From assembly GCA_045613765.1 (NCBI GenBank), contig JAZLBO010000009.1, forward strand, positions 1-18,677: a stretch of 18,677 bases of DNA. The letters are read 5' to 3'. This document shows, one piece after another, positions 1 through 6,861 of the stretch. Both the position numbers and the translations under genes were made by a program. The notes beneath the pieces were generated by a model, which was given only the letters and a program-made list of their open reading frames with translations, had not been told where the DNA came from and ran no database searches. Every line of letters starts with the position of its first letter. Position 1 is the first letter of the stretch. This stretch comes from RGIG4097 sp045613765 (GTDB lineage: Bacteria > Bacillota > Clostridia > Christensenellales > CAG-917).

Positions 1-46
1 GGGGAAACACATGAGGAAGGGGGGAATCCTAAATAAATATGTTCGC

Positions 47-63
47 ACTCACTATGAGCGAGT
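47..63. terminator. short hairpin downstream of the PRC-barrel gene
   Basis: Seven-base arms (positions 47-53 and 57-63, one G-T pair) enclose a 3-nt loop. It lies just beyond the stop of the minus-strand PRC-barrel gene, and an AT-rich tract (29-40) follows on that strand. The U-run is poor, so this is a weak terminator candidate. The G-rich first 30 bases hold nothing else I recognise. Confidence 0.35.
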
Positions 64-87
64 CCCATGCACATTTATTACAATCCC

Positions 88-939
88 TTATTTAGAGTGC
101 AAGGTCAGTTCAAGAAGTTTGCCATTTGTCCTTGCCTTGTCAACAATGGCAACGGTCACGGTGGTGTCCTTGTAGGCTATCAACTCGCCATTGTAGGAAT
201 ATATATTTTCAGTTATATTTCGTCCAAGCAAAAAGTTGTAGTCACTGATTATCCGTGGTGGCACTTGTGTCTTTTGTCCTGCTACGTGCAAAGTGGGTGT
301 AACACTGACAACAACACTTCCGTCAACAGATTGGCTTGTAGATTGATTGAGCCCTTGTGGTTGTTCTGTGGGTTGTGGAGCAGTGATATTGTCACTTGCG
401 TTGCCTGTGCCGTCTTCAAGGCTTGTGGTGGCATCTAAGAGGTTGCCATCAAGTATTGCAACAGGCTTATCCTCAGTGGCAAGGGACAGAATATCAACTC
501 TCTTTGCCTTCTTGGGCTTTTTGGAGTTTGACTTTACAAGAAGAATATCGCCAACACCTGCAACGTCACTTGTCTTCAAAGAAATATCGTCAACAACAAG
601 TTTTGTCACTTTGCCCTTGGCGTCAAAGACTATATCCGTCACTTTGCCAATAAGGTGTCCGTTGTCCAAATATACCTCTTTGTTTGCCACTGTTTTGAGG
701 GAGGTAAAGTCTATGTCGTCAATCGAAATAATACACTCTCTATTGCCTACGACAATGGCGTCGTCAAAGGATAAAATGCAGTCTGTTTTTATAAGAAAAT
801 CAACCCCATCTTTTATGCATAAAAAATATGCAATCTTGTTTAGATTTTCATCGAAAACGCAGTGAGTCAAATTGCCGATTATGCATAAATCGTCTTTTGA
901 CAAAATTGGTCTATTTTTAAGAACAGAAAAATTGTACAT
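88..939 (-). CDS. PRC-barrel domain protein
   Basis: Predicted soluble protein of 283 residues with PRC-barrel-like segments. The clearest is in the first half and reads GHLIGKVTDIVFDAKGKV, the usual pattern of a small beta-barrel with a G-K-V-x-D-I/V turn. A related segment lies at the N-terminus, with a possible third in the last 60 residues (LLGRNITENIYSYNGE). A basic stretch (KKPKKAKR) and a Q/S/T/N-rich disordered linker separate the second and third segments. PRC-barrels in Bacillota occur in RNA-maturation and sporulation (YlmC/YmxH-type) proteins, but no specific role can be read here. I chose the ATG at 939 because GGAG lies 8 nt upstream. An in-frame GTG at 1005 would add 22 residues but has no SD. 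There are no membrane segments, and the gene is divergent from the amidase gene. Confidence 0.72.
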   Translation of the reverse strand: MYNFSVLKNRPILSKDDLCIIGNLTHCVFDENLNKIAYFLCIKDGVDFLIKTDCILSFDDAIVVGNRECIISIDDIDFTSLKTVANKEVYLDNGHLIGKVTDIVFDAKGKVTKLVVDDISLKTSDVAGVGDILLVKSNSKKPKKAKRVDILSLATEDKPVAILDGNLLDATTSLEDGTGNASDNITAPQPTEQPQGLNQSTSQSVDGSVVVSVTPTLHVAGQKTQVPPRIISDYNFLLGRNITENIYSYNGELIAYKDTTVTVAIVDKARTNGKLLELTLHSK

Positions 940-970
940 ACCATCATCTCCGTCAAAACAATATGCAACT

Positions 971-1162
971 TTGTCCACACATAGAACTTCAGTGTCAAAA
1001 CACACACTTTATCTGCCAAAAAACGACAAAAACTGCAAGAAATGGGCGAAATGGCAAATTTTGGGGGAGAAATAGGGTATGCCGAGATATGTGAAAAATG
1101 ATAGGGTTATCCCCCAAGTTGTCCACAATCCACACGAAAAATGTGGATAACTTTGTTGACAA
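971..1162. promoter_or_regulatory. cluster of DnaA-box-like 9-mers
   Basis: The intergenic stretch between the divergent PRC-barrel and amidase genes holds one perfect DnaA box (TTATCCACA on the minus strand, 1142-1150). It also holds one-mismatch copies TTGTCCACA at 1119-1127 and 971-979, and two-mismatch copies at 1107-1115 (plus) and 1154-1162 (minus). A strongly AT-rich stretch follows at about 1163-1219. Binding by DnaA is inferred from the motif only. No dnaA or dnaN gene is in the window, so I do not call an origin. Confidence 0.4.
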
Positions 1163-1166
1163 CAGT

Positions 1167-1193
1167 GTATAAAACTAAAAAACTGCATAAAAT
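1167..1193 (+). promoter_or_regulatory. possible sporulation-type promoter of the amidase gene
   Basis: CATAAAAT (1186-1193) resembles the sigma-E -10 element CATACAnT. GTATAAA (1167-1173) is only a partial match to a sigma-E -35 element, and the spacing is short. No convincing sigma-A promoter precedes this gene. The call rests partly on the known mother-cell expression of cwlD in Bacillus. Confidence 0.2.
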
Positions 1194-1219
1194 CAAAACG
1201 ATAAAAATATTCATTGAAT

Positions 1220-1903
1220 ATGTGCATAAAGTCAAAGAATCGTGTTTTTATTGCAAGTATATTGTGTGTGGTTTTGGTGGGTTTTGTCCTTTTGCCCAGT
1301 GTGGTTGCCGTTGACAAAAATGACACAAAAACCATAGTTATCGACCCGGGGCATGGTGGTCTTGACAGTGGTGTTTCAAGTGAGAGTGGAGTGAAGGAAA
1401 GTGACCTTGTTTTGACCATTGCTCTCTGTCTTGGGGAATACTTGGAAGGTGGTGGATTTGACGTTGTCTATACAAGGAAAAATAAGTCTGCTCTTGTTGG
1501 TGGAAGATTTGTCAAAAAGACGGACATGAAAAGGCGAGTGGAAATCATCAAAAAAGCAGGGGCAGACGTGGTTGTCAGTATACATCTAAATAGTTTCAGC
1601 GATAAGCGAAGAAAGGGGATACAAGTGTTCTTTGGCAATGATACATCAAAGCCCTTGGCGTCACTTATGCAAAACCAACTCAACGAGAAATTCAACCTTA
1701 TAGACGCAGGCAGGAATTTTTCTGTCCTTAAAACAGACAAATATATCCTCAACGAAAGCCCTTGCCCTGCAATCATCATAGAGTGTGGTTTTCTGTCAAA
1801 CCCTGATGATGAAAGAAATCTGCTTGACGACAACTATCGCCATAGACTTGCACAAGGCATATATGAAGGATTGCTTTTGTGGGCGTTTGGAGAAGGGGCG
1901 TAA
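1220..1903 (+). CDS. cwlD: N-acetylmuramoyl-L-alanine amidase, CwlD-like
   Basis: Zinc amidase of the Amidase_3 family that cleaves the MurNAc to L-alanine bond of peptidoglycan. Residues 10-30 form one hydrophobic signal or anchor segment, and the rest is the catalytic domain. The expected zinc and catalytic residues are present: H45 in IDPGHGG, E60, H122 in SIHLNS, and E188 in IIIECGFLSN. At 227 residues, with one membrane anchor and no cell-wall binding repeats, it matches CwlD, which helps make muramic delta-lactam in the spore cortex. A Ger receptor operon in the same window fits this. The ATG at 1220 is preferred over an in-frame TTG at 1214; neither has an SD. A vegetative wall amidase of the same family is the main alternative. 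Confidence 0.85.
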   Translation: MCIKSKNRVFIASILCVVLVGFVLLPSVVAVDKNDTKTIVIDPGHGGLDSGVSSESGVKESDLVLTIALCLGEYLEGGGFDVVYTRKNKSALVGGRFVKKTDMKRRVEIIKKAGADVVVSIHLNSFSDKRRKGIQVFFGNDTSKPLASLMQNQLNEKFNLIDAGRNFSVLKTDKYILNESPCPAIIIECGFLSNPDDERNLLDDNYRHRLAQGIYEGLLLWAFGEGA

Positions 1904-1913
1904 AAAATCATAC

Positions 1914-1942
1914 TTTACACGGGCGCGTGTTTGATATATAAT
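1914..1942 (+). promoter_or_regulatory. sigma-A promoter of the MFS transporter gene
   Basis: TTTACA (1914-1919), a 17-nt spacer and TATAAT (1937-1942). It begins about ten bases after the amidase stop, so the transporter has its own promoter and a leader of about 60 nt. Confidence 0.8.
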
Positions 1943-2009
1943 GTAAGTATCTTTATATAAGTATTTATATACCATAAAGAGAAGTACAACCGAATAGTAA
2001 GGAAATACT

Positions 2010-4031
2010 ATGAGAAAATCAAAGAACAATATGGATACGGTGCAATCAAATGGCGCACCCGTTGAAAAGAAACTGAAACTTGATTATGGTCAAACTTTCA
2101 AGGTGGGCATTGCATTTGCAGGGATTATCCTTTTTTGGAACGCTTATGACTTTGTAATCCCCCTTCTTCTTGAGCAAGCATACGGATTGCCCAATGCACT
2201 TCGTGGCTTGATTATGGGGCTTGACAACTTGCTTGCACTGTTTATGCTCCCCTTGTTTGGCAAGATCAGTGACAACGCCAAAGGCAAACTTGTGCAGAAA
2301 TACGGCAGACGTACACCGTTTATCGTCATAGGCACAATATGTGCAATAGTCCTTATGGTGTTTGTGCCTGTTGCAACCCTTGGCCAACAAGAAGTGGCAG
2401 ACGAGTACTCTCAAAGCATAGAGGCTCTGCTCAATGACGATGCTTGGATGGAAACACATCTCGCAGAGTGGTATGACAATGCAGTGTCTGGCGGCGGGGA
2501 AAGTTATGAAGTGGATATTGAATACCTTGAACAAAATGGTATTGATAGAGAACATTTTATTTCCATCCGTTTTGATGAAAATCTCACTTCAAAGAAAGCA
2601 CTTCTTTTGTTTGGGGAAGAAACTTTCTTCTACAACGGGGAAGAAGTGACAGATATGAACGCAGTTGAGCCAGTCAGTGGCCGTACATATCAACAAATCG
2701 CAGACGGCAACAAGGAATATAAGACTTTTGTTGCAAGTTCTGTCAATTCCTTCATCAGTGACGGCGTGTATGCCAACTATACAACAACCAAAGATGGTAT
2801 AGGCAGTTTGGCAGTGTATATGGTCATCTTGCTCCTTGTCCTTGTGGCAATGGCAAGTTTCCGTAGCCCTGCAGTTGCACTTATGCCTGACGTAACACCC
2901 AAGCCCTTGCGCTCACAAGCCAATGCAATCATCAATCTTTGTGGTGGTCTTGGTGGAGCAATCGCCTTCCTTATCTACACTGTGGTGTTGTTTGGCGAAA
3001 GATTGCACAACTATGTCATCATCTTTGGCGCAGTGGCAGGTGGTATGCTCTTGCTTCTTGCAGGATATATCGCATTTGTCAATGAAAGAAAAATGGTCAA
3101 GAGATGTCAAGAAATCTGTGAAGAATACGGCATTGATGACTTTGAAGAAGATGAAGATGATGACGACGATGCAACAGCCATTGACGCTGTGGTTGGCACA
3201 GTCATAGACGTTGAAGACCAAGACGAAGAACTTGACAACGTGGCAGCAGACGTTGAAACAACGGCAGAAGACAAGCCCGAAATCACACCGGAAATCTTGG
3301 AAATTGCCAAGGCAAAGACTGCCAAAGTCAAGTCACCTAAAGAGTGGTGGGCATCAAAGCCCGTTGAAGAAAAGCAAAGGCTCAAATCTTTCTGGCTCAT
3401 CCTTGCATCAATCTTTATGTGGTTTATGGGCTACAATGCAGTGTCATCCAACTTGTCCGTCTATACAACCAAAGCACTCAACTTGTCTGCAGGCATATCA
3501 TCAATCATATCAGGCGCAAGCATGATCATCAGTGCAGTGGCATTTATCCCCGTTGGATATATGGCAGTGAAGATCGGCAGAAGAAAGTCTATCATAATCG
3601 GCTTTGCCCTTGCAGTTGTATCCTTTGTGCTTGTCTGCTTTGCAGTGCGCCCCAGTGACAACGAAATGGTGCCTACAGTCCTGTTTACGTTGTTCTATCT
3701 CATTGCAGGCTTTGGACTTATCATTGCCAACGTCAACACTTTCCCCATGGTCACAGAGTTGTCCACGGCAGAAACGGTTGGACAATACACAGGCTATTAC
3801 TATGTGGCAACAATGTCTGCCCAAGCCATAACCCCCATGATCGGTGGCGCAGTTATGGACGCAGTCCAAGACAAATATCTGTTCTTGTACAGTGCCATCT
3901 GTATCGTCCTTGCCATCGTCCTTATGTGCCTTGTCAAGCACGGCGACAGCAAAACAATCCCCAACGGCAAGAAACTCACAAAGGAAGAGAAGAAACAGAT
4001 TAGACTTGAGGCGTTGGAAAACGCAGACTAA
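2010..4031 (+). CDS. MFS transporter (MFS_2/GPH type) with two large inserts
   Basis: Twelve-helix membrane transporter, probably cation-coupled sugar uptake. Helices 1-3 lie near residues 32-125, and the cytoplasmic 2-3 loop carries the MFS-like sequence GKISDNAKGK followed by KYGRRTPF, as in MFS_2 and SLC45-like proteins. Helices 4-6 lie near 265-357, and helices 7-12 run from about 460. The protein has 673 residues, while relatives usually have 430-500. The excess is an insert of about 140 residues (124-265), predicted outside the membrane, and a cytoplasmic acidic loop (about 375-425) with a run of nine D/E residues in ten. The ATG at 2010 has AAGGA upstream. The substrate cannot be read from sequence. 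It stands alone between its promoter (1914-1942) and terminators (4038-4120). Confidence 0.82.
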   Translation: MRKSKNNMDTVQSNGAPVEKKLKLDYGQTFKVGIAFAGIILFWNAYDFVIPLLLEQAYGLPNALRGLIMGLDNLLALFMLPLFGKISDNAKGKLVQKYGRRTPFIVIGTICAIVLMVFVPVATLGQQEVADEYSQSIEALLNDDAWMETHLAEWYDNAVSGGGESYEVDIEYLEQNGIDREHFISIRFDENLTSKKALLLFGEETFFYNGEEVTDMNAVEPVSGRTYQQIADGNKEYKTFVASSVNSFISDGVYANYTTTKDGIGSLAVYMVILLLVLVAMASFRSPAVALMPDVTPKPLRSQANAIINLCGGLGGAIAFLIYTVVLFGERLHNYVIIFGAVAGGMLLLLAGYIAFVNERKMVKRCQEICEEYGIDDFEEDEDDDDDATAIDAVVGTVIDVEDQDEELDNVAADVETTAEDKPEITPEILEIAKAKTAKVKSPKEWWASKPVEEKQRLKSFWLILASIFMWFMGYNAVSSNLSVYTTKALNLSAGISSIISGASMIISAVAFIPVGYMAVKIGRRKSIIIGFALAVVSFVLVCFAVRPSDNEMVPTVLFTLFYLIAGFGLIIANVNTFPMVTELSTAETVGQYTGYYYVATMSAQAITPMIGGAVMDAVQDKYLFLYSAICIVLAIVLMCLVKHGDSKTIPNGKKLTKEEKKQIRLEALENAD

Positions 4032-4037
4032 AAAACA

Positions 4038-4120
4038 GCGCTATTTAGCGCCTGACTTTGTCAGATACACCCACACGAATCTCACGTACGACAAGTACGC
4101 CACGACCCGTGTGGGTTTTT
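4038..4120 (+). terminator. three consecutive hairpins ending in a rho-independent terminator
   Basis: Hairpins at 4038-4051 (GCGCTA/TAGCGC) and 4052-4064 (CTGAC/GTCAG) precede the main stem ACCCACACG (4069-4077) with CGTGTGGGT (4108-4116), which runs into TTTTTCTTTC. The loop of the main stem contains a further small hairpin (4085-4089 with 4095-4099). It ends the MFS transcript. Confidence 0.8.
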
Positions 4121-4172
4121 CTTTCTTGTCATCCATCAAAATATCGCAGTTTTTTTGTGCAATTATCTTGCA

Positions 4173-4318
4173 ATGAATAGCCTACGGCATGAATTCTCGC
4201 TACGCTCCATGAATTGACACCTTGTGTCATGAATTGCACCAAAGGTGCATTGTGGATTTATCTTGCAAGGCAAGATTTCATCACAAAGTGATTTCATCCA
4301 CCATAGGTGGATATAATT
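4173..4318 (+). repeat. hairpin-mosaic repeat, copy 1
   Basis: A chain of tiny palindromes with mostly 3-nt loops, for example GACAC-ctt-GTGTC, GCACC-aaa-GGTGC, CAC-aaa-GTG and CCACC-ata-GGTGG. The first part is linked by ATGAATT and the second by ATTTCAT, so the linkers face each other. Positions 4270-4325 are identical to 5492-5547 in copy 2. No coding potential is visible. The stretch from 4121 to 4172 shows nothing recognisable. Confidence 0.75.
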
Positions 4319-4347
4319 AAAAAAGGCACTCAAACGAGTGTCTTTTT
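4319..4347 (-). terminator. bidirectional terminator of the XRE gene
   Basis: Stem of GCACTC-type arms (4325-4331 with 4336-4342, one imperfect pair) and a 4-nt loop, with a T-run on both strands. It directly follows the minus-strand XRE stop and continues into repeat copy 1. Confidence 0.7.
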
Positions 4348-4591
4348 AATATGTTCCTTCAATGGTTTTGTCTTTGAATAAGTCGTCATTGAAGAAGTCG
4401 TACAAGGTTATATCCAATGCATCGCAAATATCAAGCAAGGTTCTTGTGCCGGGATTTTTGCTTTTTCCATAGAAAATACTTTTCAATGATCCGGCAGGCA
4501 TACCTGCAAGACTTGCCAATTTATTTGGTGTTATGCCTCGTTCTTCGCACAAAGCATAAATCCTTTTGGTAATTGCTTCTTCAAGTTTCAT
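4346..4591 (-). CDS. XRE-family HTH regulator (81 aa)
   Basis: Single-domain DNA-binding protein of the Cro/CI (XRE) type. The five-helix fold covers most of its 81 residues: ITPNKLASLAGMPAGSLKSI is the helix-turn-helix, followed by a fourth helix TLLDICDALDITLYDFF. The end (DDLFKDKTIEGTY) is a short acidic tail with no ligand or dimerisation domain. It is divergent from the SLOG-like gene, and the 97 bases between them hold a 24-nt palindrome and a repeated 11-mer that overlap both promoters. It therefore probably represses itself and its neighbour; this is inference. The ATG at 4591 has only a weak SD. Confidence 0.85.
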   Translation of the reverse strand: MKLEEAITKRIYALCEERGITPNKLASLAGMPAGSLKSIFYGKSKNPGTRTLLDICDALDITLYDFFNDDLFKDKTIEGTY

Positions 4592-4609
4592 ACTTATTTA
4601 TTTTCCAAA

Positions 4610-4682
4610 GTTATATCTTCTATAAGTTTATCAAAGATATTTTATAGAAATAGGAGATATATCTTCTATTTTGTGTTATAAT
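4610..4682. promoter_or_regulatory. shared operator and promoters of the XRE/SLOG pair
   Basis: Positions 4648-4671 form a 24-nt palindrome centred on 4659/4660 with one mismatched pair. Its right half contains ATATCTTCTAT (4659-4669), which recurs at 4613-4623. Rightward, TGTTATAAT (4674-4682) is an extended -10 box directly after the palindrome. Leftward, TATAAC (4610-4615, minus) is a weak -10 box overlapping the second site. A dimeric HTH protein bound here would cover both promoters. Confidence 0.65.
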
Positions 4683-4688
4683 GACAAT

Positions 4689-5234
4689 ATGAAAAAGACT
4701 GTTGCATTCTTTGGTCATAGGTTATTATGGGGCAGAGAAATTAGAGAAAGGGTAAAAAAAGAGATAGAATCAAACTTAAACGAAGATGTTTGTTGTTTGG
4801 TGGGAACTCATGGAGAGTTTGATAGTTTAGTTTTGTCAGTTTGCAGAGAAATCAAAAAAGACTTTCCGAATTTGAAAATTACAGTAGTTTTTACATCATT
4901 AAACGTGTTACAAAAGCGAAAGGGCGAAATCTATTCAGATGCCGATATGTATAAGGACGTGGATACTGTTATTTATGATATAGAAGAAGAGTATTACAAA
5001 AAGCAGATAGAAATATCCAATAGAAAAATGGTGGATGAAAGTGATTTGATTATTTGTTATATTGACAAAGAGAGAAGAAATAGTGGCGCAAAAAAGGCAG
5101 TTGCTTACGCTATCAAGCAAGGCAAGAGAGTGATTAATCTTTTTCAAGAGCAAGATAGACCGTTTTACGGAATGACAAGTGAGGAGAAAGAAAAGAAATG
5201 GAAAGAATTTATATCAAATGATATAAAACAATAG
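4689..5234 (+). CDS. SLOG-like (DUF1273/YpsA-related) Rossmann protein
   Basis: Soluble 181-residue Rossmann-type protein. Features that suggest the SLOG superfamily (LOG/DprA/YpsA fold) are the N-terminal strand TVAFFGHR, the loop LVGTHGEFDSLVLSVCREI, and the late pattern MVDESDLIICYID then GAKKAVAYAIKQGKRVINL. SLOG proteins are proposed to bind or process nucleotide-derived ligands, and several act in stress or conflict systems; the ligand here is unknown. The true start is probably the ATG at 4689, six bases after an extended -10 box, which predicts a leaderless mRNA. An in-frame TTG at 4671 would place the promoter inside the gene. The codons are more A/T-rich than in neighbouring genes, and the gene lies between two repeat copies, so transfer is likely. 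Confidence 0.75.
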   Translation: MKKTVAFFGHRLLWGREIRERVKKEIESNLNEDVCCLVGTHGEFDSLVLSVCREIKKDFPNLKITVVFTSLNVLQKRKGEIYSDADMYKDVDTVIYDIEEEYYKKQIEISNRKMVDESDLIICYIDKERRNSGAKKAVAYAIKQGKRVINLFQEQDRPFYGMTSEEKEKKWKEFISNDIKQ

Positions 5235-5248
5235 TTTATACAATAATA

Positions 5249-5272
5249 AAAGGCACTTTATGTGCCTTTTTT
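5249..5272 (+). terminator. rho-independent terminator of the SLOG-like gene
   Basis: GGCAC (5252-5256) pairs with GTGCC (5262-5266), followed by six T residues and preceded by A residues. It lies 15-40 bases after the stop. Confidence 0.85.
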
Positions 5273-5314
5273 GTTTGGTTTAAGATGGTTTTGTGATGCT
5301 TTACGCCAACAATC

Positions 5315-5540
5315 TATCCACAATGCACCAATGGTGCAATTCATGGAGCAAAGCGAGAAATCATGGCAAAGCCACTTCATGCCATAGGCAACAGAATAGC
5401 GCACTGACTTATACGCACCTGTAGGGGCGTTTCACGAAGCGCCCGCAGTAATAGCACCACAACCTGCCGTAGGCAGATTTCATCTTGTGGAGCAAGATTT
5501 CATCACAAAGTGATTTCATCCACCATAGGTGGATATAATT
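5315..5540 (+). repeat. hairpin-mosaic repeat, copy 2
   Basis: Chain of small palindromes: GCACC-aat-GGTGC, GGC-aaa-GCC, GCC-ata-GGC, a larger stem GGGCGTTTC with GAAGCGCCC (5425-5444), CTGCC-gta-GGCAG, CTTG/CAAG, CAC-aaa-GTG and CCACC-ata-GGTGG. Linkers are AATTCAT-like, ACTTCAT and ATTTCAT. The left part (5315-5360) matches the middle of copy 1 in inverted orientation, while the right end (5492-5547) matches copy 1 directly. The outer edges read ATCCAC and GTGGAT. The stretch 5273-5314 shows nothing. Confidence 0.75.
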
Positions 5541-5570
5541 AAAAAAGACACTCGGTTGAGTGTCTTTTTG
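5541..5570 (-). terminator. bidirectional terminator of the EIIC-like gene
   Basis: GACACTC (5547-5553) and GAGTGTC (5558-5564) form a perfect 7-bp stem with a GGTT loop, with A6 on one side and T5 on the other. It follows the minus-strand EIIC-like stop and adjoins repeat copy 2. Confidence 0.8.
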
Positions 5571-5580
5571 TTTCAGTTGT

Positions 5581-6861
5581 TTATAGTGCTTGGTCGCCTT
5601 GTTTGATGACGCCTACTTTGCGCAGAAGTTCGCTCATGCCAAGGCTGACGCCTGCAGGGATAATGAACAAGCAGAGCGTTATGCCAAGACCAAGTTTCCA
5701 ATCGGGGATTTGTCCCATTGATGCGTCAATTGTGCCAAAGAGTCCCACAAGACCTGACGTGCCCATGCCACCACCTGCAGAGTTGCAACGAAGGTCAAGG
5801 AGTACGGCAGTGAGCCCTGCAAATACACTTGCCACGATTTCGGGCACCATAATCACGGGCTTTTTCATAATGTTGGGGATTTGGAGCATTGACGTGCCAA
5901 TGCCTTGAGAGATAAGGCCTGCCCACTTATTTTCACGGAAACTGCTCACTGCAAAGCCCACCATGTGTGCTGCACAACCTGCCACGGCTGCGCCACCTGC
6001 GATTGCAAATACTTCGGGGTTTTCAAGGGCAGTGTTTGACGTTGCAATTGCCACCCATATTGCTGCAGATGACGTGGGCATTGTAAGAAGTATGCCCATG
6101 ACAACGGCAACAAGTATGCCAACAAGCACTTTCACTGCAGTGCCTGCCTCGATTGCAAGGACAAGGACAACTGCAATAAGGTCAATGAGTTTGATGAAGG
6201 GCCAAGCAACAAAGATTCCTGCCACCGACAAGAGCATCATACCAAGGGGAATAAGGACGATATCCAACTTTGTCTTGCCTGCATACAATCCTGCCACTTC
6301 AACTGTAAGCACAGAAAGGACGTAAGCACCAATAGGATTACCGGGTGCGCCAAAGGCAAGGGCAAAATCTGCGCCATTTACCATTGTTTCAACAAGCCCA
6401 CCGGAAAATGCGCCAATAAGGCCTGTGACTGCAGCAGTGAATATGACCAAAGGTTTTGCTCCCAACTTGGTTGCAATACCAACGCCAATTCCTGCGCCCA
6501 TAAGCATTTTGGCGATTTTTGCCATACAATCCAATGCCTTTGCAAAGGAATTATCTCCACACCAACTTGCGATTTGAGCAAGGATTGTGCCTGCAATAAG
6601 AGTGCAGAAAAGACCCTGTGCCATGCCAGTAAAGGCATCAATAAAATATCTGTTGAATATCTTTTTGACGATGGCAAGAGCCTTTTGTTTTTTGTCTTGG
6701 GGTGATGTTTCTTCAGTTGTTTCTTCGGTTTCAACCAAACTTTCAGTGGTTTCAGTTTCCACGTCTTCAACCATTTCGGTTTCAACCTTTTCTTCGGCTT
6801 GTGCGTTGTCTGTGGTTTCATCCACGGCAACGTCTTCTACAAGTTTTGTGTCTTCTTTCAA
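5581..6861 (-). CDS. PTS EIIC-like membrane protein (PTS_EIIC_2 family)
   Basis: Integral membrane protein of 426 residues with roughly nine or ten hydrophobic segments from about residue 75, rich in Gly, Ala and Val. Sequences such as GAGIGVGIATKLGAKPL, GAPGNPIGAYVLSVLTVE, LTMPTSSAAI and CNSAGGGMGTSGLVG fit the PTS_EIIC_2 family, a stand-alone EIIC-like group often annotated as sugar transporters. No EIIA or EIIB domain or gene is nearby, so phosphotransfer coupling is unproven. The first 57 residues are a highly acidic V/E/T-rich tail unusual for the family. The start is TTG at 6861, inside the stop of the preceding M28-like gene (TTGA overlap), with GGAGG 10 nt upstream, so the two are co-translated. 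Confidence 0.78.
   Translation of the reverse strand: MKEDTKLVEDVAVDETTDNAQAEEKVETEMVEDVETETTESLVETEETTEETSPQDKKQKALAIVKKIFNRYFIDAFTGMAQGLFCTLIAGTILAQIASWCGDNSFAKALDCMAKIAKMLMGAGIGVGIATKLGAKPLVIFTAAVTGLIGAFSGGLVETMVNGADFALAFGAPGNPIGAYVLSVLTVEVAGLYAGKTKLDIVLIPLGMMLLSVAGIFVAWPFIKLIDLIAVVLVLAIEAGTAVKVLVGILVAVVMGILLTMPTSSAAIWVAIATSNTALENPEVFAIAGGAAVAGCAAHMVGFAVSSFRENKWAGLISQGIGTSMLQIPNIMKKPVIMVPEIVASVFAGLTAVLLDLRCNSAGGGMGTSGLVGLFGTIDASMGQIPDWKLGLGITLCLFIIPAGVSLGMSELLRKVGVIKQGDQAL

Noticed and set aside
971..1219. A chromosomal origin (oriC)
   Set aside because: DnaA-like boxes are present, but no dnaA, dnaN, rpmH or gyrase genes lie in the window, so I report only the cluster.
3510..3941. Long open frames antisense to the MFS transporter
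   Set aside because: Codon bias of the real gene leaves the opposite frame open; there is no SD, promoter or family similarity.
4173..4318. Short repeated palindromes as a CRISPR array
   Set aside because: Units are not regularly spaced, the repeats are only about 7-15 nt, and there are no spacers of even length and no cas genes.
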